Shown here piece after piece: positions 41,937 through 50,804 of a stretch of 59,555 nt of DNA. Under the pieces are notes generated by a model, which was not told the DNA's origin, did not search any database, and saw nothing but the letters and a program-made list of their open reading frames with translations. Position 1 is the stretch's first letter, and each line of letters starts with the position of its first letter. Made by a program: the position numbers and the translations under genes. Source of the DNA: Burkholderiales bacterium (GTDB lineage Bacteria; Pseudomonadota; Gammaproteobacteria; Burkholderiales; Ga0077523); NCBI GenBank assembly GCA_019747905.1, contig JAIEQG010000010.1, positions 1-59,555 on the forward strand. Reading direction: 5' to 3'.

Positions 41937-44011
41937 ACAACACGCTGCACGCAGTCCTCGATCCGAAGTCCATCGTCGTCATTGGCGCCTCGGAGAACCC
42001 CGACAAGATCGGCGGTCGCCCGCTCTTCTATCTCCAGCGCCACGGCTATCGCGGGAAGGTCTTCGGAGTGAACCCGAAGCGCACCGAGACCCAGGGTTAC
42101 CCGACGTTCCCCGCGCTCGAGGCATTGCCCGAAGTGCCGGAGGTGGCGATCGTCGTCGTGCCGGGGGATGCCGCTGTGCAGGCGGTGGAGCAGTGCGCGC
42201 GCCTTGGCGTGAAGGTGTGCGTGACCATGGCCTCCGGTTTCGGCGAGACCGGCACGTTGGAAGGCATCGCGGCCGAGCGCCGCATGGTGGACGCCGCACG
42301 GGCCGCCGGCATGCGCATGGTCGGACCGAACACGCAGGGCCTGGCCAACTTCGGGACCGGCGCGATCCTGTCGTTCTCGTCCATGTTCATGGAATCGCAG
42401 CCGCTGGACGGTCCGGTCGGCGTGGTGAGCCAGAGCGGTGCCATGAGTGTCGTGCCGTACGGCATGCTGCGGGCGCGCGGCATCGGTGTGCGCTACGCGC
42501 ACGCCACCGGCAACGACGCGGACGTCAACGTCGCGGAGATCGCGGCGGTCGTCGCCGAGGATCCCGATCTCAAACTGCTGTTGCTCTACCTCGAAAGCAT
42601 TCCCGATCCGGCGCCGCTCGCGGAAGCCGCCCGCATCGCGCACGCGCGCGGGCTGCCGATCGTCGCATTGAAATCCGGCCGCACCGCCGCCGGCCAGCAG
42701 GCGGCGAAGTCGCATACCGGTGCGCTTGCCAACGAGGACCGCCTCGTGGATGCGTTTCTCGAGCGCCATGGCATCTGGCGCGCGCGCGACCTGCAGGAAC
42801 TGGTCGCGGCCACCGAGCTGTATCTCAAGGGGTGGAAGCCGAAAGGCCGCCGCCTCGTGGCGATCAGCAATTCGGGCGCCGTGTGCGTCATGGCGGCCGA
42901 CGCCGCAACGCGGCTTGGCATGCCCATGGCACAGCTGGCGCCAGCGACGCGTGCGGACCTGAATCGTGTGTTGCCTTCCTTCGCCACGACCACCAATCCG
43001 ATCGACATCACCGCGGCGTTGCTCACCAACAGCCGTCTGTTCGGCGACATCCTGCCGGCGCTGGCGCGCGACCCCGCGGCCGACGCATTCCTGATCGGCA
43101 TCCCGGTCGCCGGTGCCGCGTACGACGTGGACGCCTTCGCACGCGACACCGCGGCGTTCGCGGAGTCCACGGGCAAGCCGACCGTCGCGGGCATCCCGCA
43201 GCCGCAGATTGCGGCACCCTTCAAGGCGCTCGGTGTGCCGGTGATGGAAACGGAGACCGAAGCCGTCGCTGCACTGGCGCAGTTCGTATCGCACCACGAG
43301 CGCATGACGCTGGCGAAGCCGACCTCGGCGGCACGCCCCGCCCCCATCGGCTCATCGCGGATGCTGAACGAAGCGGAGAGCCTGGCGCTGGCAGGCGCGG
43401 CCGGCATCGGCGTCGTACCCCATCGCCTGTGCACGACGGCCGACGCGGCCGCGCGCGCGCTGTTGGCTCTCGGCGGCCCCGTCGTGGTCAAGGGCTGCTC
43501 GCGCGCCGTTGCCCACAAGTCGGAACTCGGGTTGGTGCGCCTAAAGCTCCGTACCGAAGCCGAGGTGCGCGCCGCGTTCTCGGACATGGAGCAGGCGCTG
43601 CGATCTCGCAATCTCGATTTCGACGGTGTCATCGTCGCGCGCATGGCAAGCGGCCGCCGCGAGCTGATGATCGGCGCGCACGTGGACGCGGTGTTCGGAC
43701 CGGTCGTGCTCATCGGCGACGGCGGCAAGTTCGTCGAGGCGTTGCCCGACACCCAGGTACTGTTGCCGCCCTTCGACGCCGACGACGTGCGGCGCGCGCT
43801 CGGGCTCCTGCGCATCGCCCCGCTGCTGGCGGGTGTCCGCGACGAACCGGCGCTCGACGTCGATGCGTTCGCGGCTGCGACCGTCGCAGTGGGCGCTCTG
43901 ATGGAACAATCTCATCCGCGGATTGCGAGCCTCGACCTCAATCCGGTTCTGTTGGGCGCGCGGGGCGAAGGGTGCACGGCGCTGGATGCCGTCGTTTTTG
44001 TCGCAGACTGA
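41933..44011 (+). CDS. ADP-forming acyl-CoA ligase (acetate-CoA ligase / succinyl-CoA synthetase-like)
   Basis: The 692-residue enzyme fuses the alpha and beta parts of an NDP-forming acyl-CoA synthetase. Residues 1-130 are a CoA-binding Rossmann domain (VVIGASENPDKIGG). SQSGAM and KSHTGAL flank the phospho-His site of the ligase domain, with the His in KSHTGA. The C-terminal third is an ATP-grasp domain (VVVKGCSRAVAHKSELGLV, then IASLDLNPVLL). The reaction joins an acid to CoA with ADP formation, or runs in reverse. It starts with TTG inside a TTGA overlap with the DUF35 gene. Confidence 0.92.
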   Translation: MNNTLHAVLDPKSIVVIGASENPDKIGGRPLFYLQRHGYRGKVFGVNPKRTETQGYPTFPALEALPEVPEVAIVVVPGDAAVQAVEQCARLGVKVCVTMASGFGETGTLEGIAAERRMVDAARAAGMRMVGPNTQGLANFGTGAILSFSSMFMESQPLDGPVGVVSQSGAMSVVPYGMLRARGIGVRYAHATGNDADVNVAEIAAVVAEDPDLKLLLLYLESIPDPAPLAEAARIAHARGLPIVALKSGRTAAGQQAAKSHTGALANEDRLVDAFLERHGIWRARDLQELVAATELYLKGWKPKGRRLVAISNSGAVCVMAADAATRLGMPMAQLAPATRADLNRVLPSFATTTNPIDITAALLTNSRLFGDILPALARDPAADAFLIGIPVAGAAYDVDAFARDTAAFAESTGKPTVAGIPQPQIAAPFKALGVPVMETETEAVAALAQFVSHHERMTLAKPTSAARPAPIGSSRMLNEAESLALAGAAGIGVVPHRLCTTADAAARALLALGGPVVVKGCSRAVAHKSELGLVRLKLRTEAEVRAAFSDMEQALRSRNLDFDGVIVARMASGRRELMIGAHVDAVFGPVVLIGDGGKFVEALPDTQVLLPPFDADDVRRALGLLRIAPLLAGVRDEPALDVDAFAAATVAVGALMEQSHPRIASLDLNPVLLGARGEGCTALDAVVFVAD

Positions 44012-44025
44012 TGGAGGAAGTTCGC

Positions 44026-44493
44026 ATGATCCGCATACACGCCTTCGCAATGGTGCTCGCAGTGGCAGGCACGGCCCAGGCCGCAGAGACCGAATCGATG
44101 AGTGACATCGTCGAACTGGGCCAGGAGCGCTGGACACCGAACACTTCGGTGCCCGCCGGCATGGACCTGATGATGATCTACGGACATCCGACCAAGCCCG
44201 GGCCGTTCATCTTTCGCGCCCGGGTGCCCGCCGGCTACCGGTTGCCGCCCCACGTGCATCCCGATGCTCGTGTCGTGACGGTGCTGAAGGGCACCTACTA
44301 CTCCGCCGCCGGCGGGGACTTCGACGAGTCGAAACTGCGCGCGTTCCCGCCGGGCAGCTTCTACTCGACCCCGGCCAACACACCGCACTTCGCCGCGACC
44401 CGCGATGAAGAAGTGATCATCCAGGAAATGGGTTTCGGCCCCGGCAGCGGCATCCAGTACGTGCATCCGCAGGACGATCCACGGCCGCGCTGA
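44026..44493 (+). CDS. Secreted cupin-domain protein
   Basis: The 155-residue product has a signal peptide (MIRIHAFAMVLAVAGTAQA) and a single cupin barrel: VPAGYRLPPHVHPDARVVTV contains the first metal-binding His pair, and PGSFYSTPANTPHFAAT the second motif. Cupins of this ChrR-like type bind metals or small ligands in the periplasm. The ATG at 44026 was chosen because GGAGGAAG lies 5 bases before it; an ATG 15 bases upstream lacks a site. It follows the ligase gene by 14 bases. Confidence 0.85.
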   Translation: MIRIHAFAMVLAVAGTAQAAETESMSDIVELGQERWTPNTSVPAGMDLMMIYGHPTKPGPFIFRARVPAGYRLPPHVHPDARVVTVLKGTYYSAAGGDFDESKLRAFPPGSFYSTPANTPHFAATRDEEVIIQEMGFGPGSGIQYVHPQDDPRPR

Positions 44494-44503
44494 GAGGCGG
44501 ATC

Positions 44504-45967
44504 GTGAAGCTCAAAGGGATCCTCGGCATCGCGCTTGGCGCGATCCTGCTGCTGGTACTGGTTCTCGCGTACAACACCTGGAGCCGGCCTTCGCGGCAGA
44601 TCGAAGTCGCTCCGGCGCCGGCTGTCGCGGTGAATGCCGAAGCGGTCGCGTCCCATCTGGCCGATGCCCTCAAGTGCGCCACGGTCACCGGCTTGCCCGA
44701 AACCGCGGCGACCGACAAGGAGTTCGCTCGTCTGCGCGAGCACTTGCGCGTCAGCTTCCCGCGAGCCCATGCCGCGCTGGCGCCGGAGATCATCGGCGGG
44801 CGCAGCCTGCTCTACACGTGGCAGGGCACCGATCCGTCGTTGCAGCCGATCATGATCCTGGCGCACATGGACGTCGTGCCGATCGCGCCCGGGAGCGAAG
44901 GCGACTGGCAGCATCCGCCCTTCGCCGGCGCCATCGCGGACGGATACATCTGGGGCCGCGGTGCCTGGGACGACAAGGCCAACCTCGTGGCCTCCCTCGA
45001 AGCGGTGGAGCTGCTGCTCGCAGAGGGTTTCCGGCCCAAGCGGACCGTCTACATCGCCTCGGGGGCGGACGAGGAACTGGGCGGCGCGCAGGGCGCCTTG
45101 CGCATCGCGGAACGCCTGCGTGAGCGCGGCGTGCGGCTCGAGTACCTGCTCGACGAAGGCCTAATCATCACCCAGGGCGTATTTCCCAAGCTCGATCCGC
45201 CGCTCGCGCTGATCGGCGTTGCCGAGAAAGGGTATGTGAGCGTCACCTTGCGCACCGAGGGCACGCCCGGTCATGCATCCATGCCGCCGGCGCAGACACC
45301 GATCGGGATCATGAGTACCGCTATCGCGCGGCTGGAGGAACGACCGCTGCCTGCGTCCCTCTCCGGTACCGTGCGCGAGATGATGGAGGTGGTCGGTCCC
45401 GAGATGCACGGGATCGATCGAATCGCCCTCACCAATCTTTGGTTGTTCAAGCCGCTCCTCGTCGCCCGCCTGCAGAAGCAGCCGAGCACGAACGCCATGT
45501 TGCGCACCACTACCGCGGCGACGATGTTCCATGCAGGCAACAAGGAGAACGTGTTGCCCTCGGAGGTGGCGGCCACCGTCAATTTCCGCCTCGTGCCCGG
45601 CGATTCGATCGCACGCGTGCTGGAGCACGTGCGCACGACCATCGCGGACGATCGCATCAAGCTCGCGACAACCCCGATTCGTGCGGAGCCTTCGAAGGTG
45701 TCACGGACCGACGTGCCTGCCTACGCAGCTCTCGAACGCAGCATCCGTCAGGTCTTTCCCGAAGCGATCGTGGCACCGGGGTTGATGATCGGTGCGACCG
45801 ACGCACGCCACTTCGCCGACGTCGCGGACAACGTCTACCGATTCTCGCCCATGCGGGCAAAAGCCGAGGATCTCGCCCGGTTCCACGGCACCAACGAGCG
45901 CATCGCGGTCGCCAACTTCGTCGAGATGATCCGGTTCTACCGGCAACTCATCCTGAACTCGATGTAG
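44504..45967 (+). CDS. M20-family peptidase, membrane-anchored (PM20D1-like)
   Basis: The 487-residue protein starts with a membrane helix (about 4-24) that probably anchors it in the periplasm. The M20 metal site is visible: AHMDVVP (His/Asp), GRGAWDDK (bridging Asp), GADEELGG (catalytic Glu-Glu) and the C-terminal FHGTNERI (His). The inserted dimerisation domain carries GTPGHASMPP. Such enzymes hydrolyse or form N-acyl amino acids, as in the mammalian PM20D1 branch. The start is GTG after GAGAGG. It ends the operon that began with the thiolase at 40453. Confidence 0.92.
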   Translation: MKLKGILGIALGAILLLVLVLAYNTWSRPSRQIEVAPAPAVAVNAEAVASHLADALKCATVTGLPETAATDKEFARLREHLRVSFPRAHAALAPEIIGGRSLLYTWQGTDPSLQPIMILAHMDVVPIAPGSEGDWQHPPFAGAIADGYIWGRGAWDDKANLVASLEAVELLLAEGFRPKRTVYIASGADEELGGAQGALRIAERLRERGVRLEYLLDEGLIITQGVFPKLDPPLALIGVAEKGYVSVTLRTEGTPGHASMPPAQTPIGIMSTAIARLEERPLPASLSGTVREMMEVVGPEMHGIDRIALTNLWLFKPLLVARLQKQPSTNAMLRTTTAATMFHAGNKENVLPSEVAATVNFRLVPGDSIARVLEHVRTTIADDRIKLATTPIRAEPSKVSRTDVPAYAALERSIRQVFPEAIVAPGLMIGATDARHFADVADNVYRFSPMRAKAEDLARFHGTNERIAVANFVEMIRFYRQLILNSM

Positions 45968-45985
45968 CGGGAACCCCCGAGTGCC

Positions 45986-46483
45986 CTACGGACTCGACGA
46001 TGCAGCCCGAAGCCGCAGGCGCAGTTCCCCGGCGGTCTGCACGACTTCGAATCGCCGCAGGAAGTTCTGACCGAGGAGACCGATCTCGTCGAGCCCGGGA
46101 CTCACGGCCACGGTGAGGTCGTCCACTTCCAGGCACGCGGCCCGCACTTTCTGTCGCGGGACGAGTCGACCCTCGACACGGCCGTTGGCAGTATTGAAGA
46201 ATGCCGGCAGGCCCTCAGGCAATTCCGCTTGCCGGGCCCAACGACCGCCCACCGTGACGTTGCTGGCGCCGGTGTCCACCACGAAGCTGACCGCACGGCC
46301 GTTGACAGCACCGTCAAGATAGAAATGTCCGTCGTTTGCCACGGCGAGGACGATCTCGTCACCACGACCCTCGCTGTCGCAGCCTCGCACCGCTGGCGTC
46401 GAGGTGACGGAGCGGTCGACGAGATACCAGCCGCCGGCGAGCAGACCGACCCAGACCACTATGGCGATCGCGTGGCCTCGCAA
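45986..46483 (-). CDS. Retropepsin-like aspartic protease (TIGR02281-type)
   Basis: The 165-residue protein has an N-terminal membrane helix, then a single retroviral-type aspartic protease domain: VSFVVDTGASNVTVGG holds the catalytic DTG, and EIGLLGQNFLRRFEVV holds the closing GQNFL motif. As in retropepsins, two copies must dimerise to make an active site. Members are membrane-tethered in Proteobacteria with no settled substrate. The TTG start is supported by GGAGG 7 bases upstream. It is convergent with the M20 gene. Confidence 0.85.
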   Translation of the reverse strand: MRGHAIAIVVWVGLLAGGWYLVDRSVTSTPAVRGCDSEGRGDEIVLAVANDGHFYLDGAVNGRAVSFVVDTGASNVTVGGRWARQAELPEGLPAFFNTANGRVEGRLVPRQKVRAACLEVDDLTVAVSPGLDEIGLLGQNFLRRFEVVQTAGELRLRLRAASSSP

Positions 46484-46518
46484 CTTTCAGCCTCCGAACG
46501 ACCTTGGGGACGGAACCA

Positions 46519-47502
46519 TCACTTTGTCGGCTTCCAGCGGCGACTCGCCTTGCCGTCGATCCCCGGCCCATGGCCGGGGCCCCTCGCCGGGTGGCTCACG
46601 CCGCCTCTCCGGATCCGTAGCTGGTACGCGATGACGGCAACCACCACCACGAGCGCACCGACGCATTGCAGGGGCGTCAACGTCTCACCCAATGCAACCC
46701 AGGCGATGGCAGCGACCGCGACCGGTTCGAGGTTCAGCACCACTGCCGTCTGCGCGGGACCCAGCAAGGGCAGCAACAGGAACAGGCCGGTGATACCCAT
46801 CGCGTAGAGCAGGGACAGCCCTATGAGTCCGGTCCACGCCACGCCACCGGTCGGCCATGCGAAATGGTGGGTCACGCCAGCCGCAGTGAGAAAGACGATC
46901 GCGGACGTGGTCATCATGTAGAAGGTACGCATGGGTGCCGCCATGCCGGAGGCGAGGCGCGGGGTCAGAACGAGCGCTGCGGTGAATCCGACCGATGCGC
47001 CGAACGCCGCTGCGACGCCGAGCAGGTCCACCGCCCCGGTCCCCACACCGAGTACCATGGCGAGACCGGCGAAGGCTGCCAGCAAAGCGGCCAACAACGG
47101 CGCGGACAGGCGGTGCTCGCCGAGCAGGCTGGTGGCGACGCTGGTCAGAAACGGGTAGGTGTAGAAGACCAGGATTGCGAGGGTCACCGGCAACCGCGTG
47201 ACCGCGAACTGGAGGCACAGGGTCTGCACGATGACACAGGCACCGAGGACAAGGGTGCCGCGGAATTCCACCGGCAGCGGCAATGGTGCCATGCGCCGCA
47301 TGGCGAGAAGCGCCAGCAACAGCGCGCTCGCGCTCAACGACCGGACGGTGGCGGCTGTAAGCACAGTGACTCCGTGCGTGAACGCAAGACGTGCGCACAC
47401 GTGCCCGCCGCCGAGCGCAACGGCAACCGCCACCAGCCCGGCCACCGCGAACCAGGGCGAACGCGCCGTGGTCACGATGACGTTCTGCCGCGCACCGAGC
47501 AT
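46519..47502 (-). CDS. EamA-family (DMT) transporter
   Basis: The 327-residue protein has ten predicted membrane helices formed by two EamA repeats. AVAVALGGGHVCARLAF starts the first, with the ATVRSLSASALLLAL pattern after it; PLLGPAQTAVVLNLEPVAVA and LGETLTPLQCVGALVVV are the hallmark end of the second. It is a drug/metabolite transporter-superfamily exporter or importer, and the substrate cannot be told. The ATG at 47502 begins the first helix region. It is divergent from the hot-dog pair. Confidence 0.92.
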   Translation of the reverse strand: MLGARQNVIVTTARSPWFAVAGLVAVAVALGGGHVCARLAFTHGVTVLTAATVRSLSASALLLALLAMRRMAPLPLPVEFRGTLVLGACVIVQTLCLQFAVTRLPVTLAILVFYTYPFLTSVATSLLGEHRLSAPLLAALLAAFAGLAMVLGVGTGAVDLLGVAAAFGASVGFTAALVLTPRLASGMAAPMRTFYMMTTSAIVFLTAAGVTHHFAWPTGGVAWTGLIGLSLLYAMGITGLFLLLPLLGPAQTAVVLNLEPVAVAAIAWVALGETLTPLQCVGALVVVVAVIAYQLRIRRGGVSHPARGPGHGPGIDGKASRRWKPTK

Positions 47503-47585
47503 ACTGCCGCGGACAAAGCCAACGGCGGATCGACTGGAAGAATGACGCGGCAGCGAACGGGTGGCATGGTGGGAGGAGCTCGGCG

Positions 47586-47969
47586 GTGCCGATGATGTTG
47601 TTCGAGAACTTCGTGCCCGGTGTGGCGCTCGGGAGCCATGCTGAAACCATCGACGGGACTCTGCTCGCGCAGTGGCGGGCAGCCTTTCCCGACCGCCCCG
47701 ACGAACCGTCACCAGGCGGTCTCGCGATGGCCTTCGCGATGCGTGCCTACCTCACGATTCTGCCAGAGCGGCCGCCGGGCAACATCCACGCGCGCCAACG
47801 CCTCGCTTTGCACAAGGCAGTGCGGCGCGATGAATCGGTCGTCGCGGTACTGCGATGCGTCGGGTGCGAAGCGCGTCAGGATCGCCGCAAGGTGACGCTC
47901 GCCGTGGATGCGCGGGCGGACGGCCAACCATGGTTCGAAGCCGAGATGACGATCCTGTGGGCGCAATGA
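47586..47969 (+). CDS. MaoC-like hot-dog protein, N-terminal partner (lacks catalytic residues)
   Basis: The 127-residue protein has a MaoC-like start (LFENFVPGVALGSHAETIDG) and a central helix with GGLAMAFAMRAYL, but lacks the Asp-x-Asn-Pro-x-His hydratase motif. Together with the next gene it matches a two-gene hydratase in which the first protein is a structural hot-dog half and the second carries the active site. The start is GTG with GGAGGAG 7 bases upstream. Its stop overlaps the next start by 4 bases (ATGA). Confidence 0.75.
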   Translation: MPMMLFENFVPGVALGSHAETIDGTLLAQWRAAFPDRPDEPSPGGLAMAFAMRAYLTILPERPPGNIHARQRLALHKAVRRDESVVAVLRCVGCEARQDRRKVTLAVDARADGQPWFEAEMTILWAQ

Positions 47970-48352
47970 GCGCAGAACCCGAGCGACTCGCCGAGGCAAC
48001 GCTCGACGTGCGGCAGGCGATGCTGGTCGCCTACGGTCCGCTCACCCGCGACTCGAATCCGATCCATCTCGACGAAGCCTTCGCCGCCACCACCAGCTAC
48101 GGACGGCGCATCGCGCACGGCACGCTGTCGCTGAATGCGCTGTGGCGTTCGATCGACGCGACCTTTCCGGCAGACGTCGCGGCGCAGGTGGCGATCGACG
48201 TGCGTTTCACGGCGCCGGTGTTCGTGGACGAGCACCTGACCGGCGGCGGTGAACGCACCGGGGCCGGCACCTACGACGTGTGGGTCAGGACGGTGGACCG
48301 CGAAGTGATCCGCGGAACACTGACACTGCCTCGGGTAGTGTCGCCGGACTGA
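47966..48352 (+). CDS. MaoC-family dehydratase/hydratase (catalytic partner)
   Basis: The 128-residue protein has the MaoC active-site segment DSNPIHLDEAFAATTSYG and the following IAHGTLSLNAL, with catalytic Asp and His. Members hydrate enoyl-CoA or enoyl-thioesters, or dehydrate the reverse. It overlaps the preceding hot-dog gene by 4 bases and probably forms a heterodimer with it. No beta-oxidation genes flank it directly, but the acyl-CoA operon lies 4 kb away. Confidence 0.9.
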   Translation: MSAEPERLAEATLDVRQAMLVAYGPLTRDSNPIHLDEAFAATTSYGRRIAHGTLSLNALWRSIDATFPADVAAQVAIDVRFTAPVFVDEHLTGGGERTGAGTYDVWVRTVDREVIRGTLTLPRVVSPD

Positions 48353-48471
48353 AGGAAGTGCGGGTCGACTCGCGACCCGCCAAGGCTCCGCGACCCACGT
48401 CGGCCGCGGAGCCGGCGCGCACGTGCACGCGCCAGAGGGAGGAACGTCGAAACTGCAACTGCTACGGAAGA

Positions 48472-48744
48472 TCAGCCGAACAAGCCGCCGAACTCGCGCA
48501 AAGACAGCTTGCCGTCCTTGTTCGCGTCGGCCTTCTCGAAGTTCGGCGCCAGCGTCGGGTCGACCGCGGACAGCTCTTCCTTGGTCACGCCACCGTCAGC
48601 GTTGGCGTCGGCCTTGCGGAACATGGCGGTGATGTCTTCCTGCTTCATCGGGGCGGCAACTGCCGATCCCAGACCGAACGTGGTGAGGGCGCTGGCAGCC
48701 AACAGCGCGGCGAGCGCGCGATTGCGGTGCTGATGGAGTTTCAT
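48472..48744 (-). CDS. Secreted EF-hand protein
   Basis: The 90-residue product has a signal peptide (cut near AVA-AP) and two EF-hand loops: DANADGGVTKEE and DANKDGKLSLRE, both with intact D-x-N-x-D-G ligands. It should bind calcium in the periplasm or outside the cell. The ATG at 48744 was chosen because CAGGAG precedes it and the signal peptide begins there. Calcium is needed for folding of cadherin-like repeats such as those of the giant surface protein, but any link is speculation. Confidence 0.88.
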   Translation of the reverse strand: MKLHQHRNRALAALLAASALTTFGLGSAVAAPMKQEDITAMFRKADANADGGVTKEELSAVDPTLAPNFEKADANKDGKLSLREFGGLFG

Positions 48745-49080
48745 CGGGGTCTCCTGTTCTGTGAATGGAATGGACGGTTCCGGCAGCACCGGTACCGTCA
48801 CGCCGCTCGTTGACTCACACAACGTGCCAACCGCGCGGATCCCCCAGGATTCAGGAACATACGTCACCTCAGGGGCGATGTGTCGGCCGGCTGCGACTGT
48901 CGTTGTGTCGGCGATTCACAACGACGGCAGCGTCGTTGGCATCGTCGGCGCGTGCCCTGCCATGCGCCGCACCGAGGGGAATCCTGGCCTGACGCGACGT
49001 GCGCCCGGGTGTCGCACATCGGCGGCAGGCGAGGTCGCGTGGCGCCGTGCGCTAGAGGCGTGGACGATCGCGCAGCGTGG
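48745..49080. other. Intergenic region with operator-like dyads
   Basis: This 336-base gap between the GMC oxidoreductase and the EF-hand gene holds no gene. It contains a perfect dyad, GTCGTTGTG / CACAACGAC, at 48899-48925 (9-base arms, 9-base spacer) and a related dyad, CGTTG / CAACG, at 48808-48824. Both lie upstream of the EF-hand gene on the minus strand and share CGTTG/CAACG half-sites, as paired operators would. Confidence 0.4.
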
Positions 49081-50706
49081 TTACCCGCGTGCGTCCTGGA
49101 TGATGAACTCGGAGCCCTTCTCCGCAATCATGACCGTCGGTGCATTGGTGTTGCCCGACGTTATGCGCGGCATTACCGACGCGTCGATCACGCGCAGCGC
49201 CGCGACCCCGTGAACCCGCAGCCGGTCGTCGACCACGGCCAGCGGATCGCTGCCCATCTTGCACGTGCCCACCGGATGAAAGATGGTGGTCCCCAGGTCG
49301 CCAGCCGCATGGGAAAGTTCATCCTGGGTCTGCACCGTCGGCCCCGGCTTCCATTCCTCGGGCCGATAGCGTTCCAGCGCCCGTGCCGCCATGATCCGGC
49401 GCGTGAAGCGCAGCCCTTCGACCGCGATGCGCCGATCTTCGTCGGTCGCGAGATAGTTGGGGCGGATCTCGGGGGCGGCGTGCGGATCGCGCGAACGGAT
49501 GCGCACCCAGCCGCGACTGCTCGGGCGCAGGTTGCACACGGACGGCGTGATCGCGGGAAAATCGTGCAGAGGTTCGCCGAAGCGATCGAGCGACAGCGGC
49601 TGCACGTGCCATTCGATGTTGGCGGACGGCTGTGTCGGGTCGCTCTTGGCAAAAGCGCCGAGCTGCGAGGGCGGCATCGTCAGCGGCCCGGTGCGGAACA
49701 ACAGGTACTCGAGACCCATCGCGGCCTTGCCGAGCATCGAGTTGGCGCGCTGGTTGAGGGTCGTGACGCCGTGCACCTTGTACACCGTGCGCACCTGGAG
49801 GTGATCCTGCAGGTTCTCGCCGACCCCGGGCAACTCGTGCGTCACGGCGATGCCGTGTTCGCGCAGCAGGTTCGCCGGGCCCACGCCGGAGAGTTGCAGC
49901 AACTGCGGCGAGCCGATGGCTCCGGCAGCGAGCACCACTTCGCGCGTTGCCGCCACATCGAGCGTGGTGCCATCGTCCATCCGCAGCACCACGCCGGTGG
50001 CACGCCTCGCCCCGTCCCTGGATTCGATCGTCACGCGCTCGACATGGGCACCGGTGACGATCTCGAGGTTGGTCCGGTCGCGCACCGGCCGCAGAAAGGC
50101 CTTGGTCGCGCTCCAGCGCACGCCACGTCGCTGGTTCATCTGGAAGTAGGCGGTGCCGAAGTTGTCGCCGCGATTGAACTCCGCGATCTTGGGGATTCCG
50201 CATTCCTCGGCGGCGTCACGCCATGCGTCGAGGATCTCCCATGACACGCGCCGCTCTTCCACGCGCAGTTCGCCACCGGCACCGTGCAGGTCGTCGGCAC
50301 CATGGGCATAGTCTTCGGTGCGCTTGAAGACCGGCAGCACGTCGTCCCAGCTCCACCCGCGATTGCCCTCAGCGGCCCAGTGGTCGTAGTCGCTCTTCTG
50401 CCCGCGCATGTAGATCATCGCGTTGATGGACGAGCAACCACCCAGCACCTTGCCGCGCGCATACAGGATGCTGCGGCCATTGAGTCCGGGCTCGGCTTCG
50501 GTCTTGAAGCACCAGTCGGTGCGCGGATTGCCGATGGTGTACAGATATCCGACCGGCACGTGGATCCAGAAGTAGTTGTCCGGGCCGCCGGCCTCCACGA
50601 GCAGTACCCGCTTCGAAGAATCGGCGGACAGCCGGTTCGCCAGCACGCAGCCGGCAGTCCCCGCGCCAACGACGATGTAGTCGTATGCCCCCGAAACCGT
50701 TGCCAC
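49081..50706 (-). CDS. GMC-family FAD oxidoreductase (choline dehydrogenase-like)
   Basis: The 541-residue flavoenzyme has the FAD-binding VVGAGTAGCVLANRL at the N-terminus, the GMC signature ARGKVLGGCSSINAMIYMRG, a second signature GAIGSPQLLQLSGVGP and the C-terminal active-site segment FHPVGTCKMG with the catalytic His, followed by NTNAPTVMIAEKG. It oxidises an alcohol; choline dehydrogenase (BetA) is the closest well-known relative, but many other substrates occur. The start is GTG after GGGAG. The aldehyde dehydrogenase gene at 52420 is a plausible partner, on the other strand. Confidence 0.92.
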   Translation of the reverse strand: MATVSGAYDYIVVGAGTAGCVLANRLSADSSKRVLLVEAGGPDNYFWIHVPVGYLYTIGNPRTDWCFKTEAEPGLNGRSILYARGKVLGGCSSINAMIYMRGQKSDYDHWAAEGNRGWSWDDVLPVFKRTEDYAHGADDLHGAGGELRVEERRVSWEILDAWRDAAEECGIPKIAEFNRGDNFGTAYFQMNQRRGVRWSATKAFLRPVRDRTNLEIVTGAHVERVTIESRDGARRATGVVLRMDDGTTLDVAATREVVLAAGAIGSPQLLQLSGVGPANLLREHGIAVTHELPGVGENLQDHLQVRTVYKVHGVTTLNQRANSMLGKAAMGLEYLLFRTGPLTMPPSQLGAFAKSDPTQPSANIEWHVQPLSLDRFGEPLHDFPAITPSVCNLRPSSRGWVRIRSRDPHAAPEIRPNYLATDEDRRIAVEGLRFTRRIMAARALERYRPEEWKPGPTVQTQDELSHAAGDLGTTIFHPVGTCKMGSDPLAVVDDRLRVHGVAALRVIDASVMPRITSGNTNAPTVMIAEKGSEFIIQDARG

Positions 50707-50804
50707 GGCCGCTCCCTATCGTTCCGATCAGGTCGCGATGGTAATCGATCGGCGCCGTTCGATGGTTCCCGGGCGACCGACGATGCGGCCGACCACGAAT
50801 GCGG

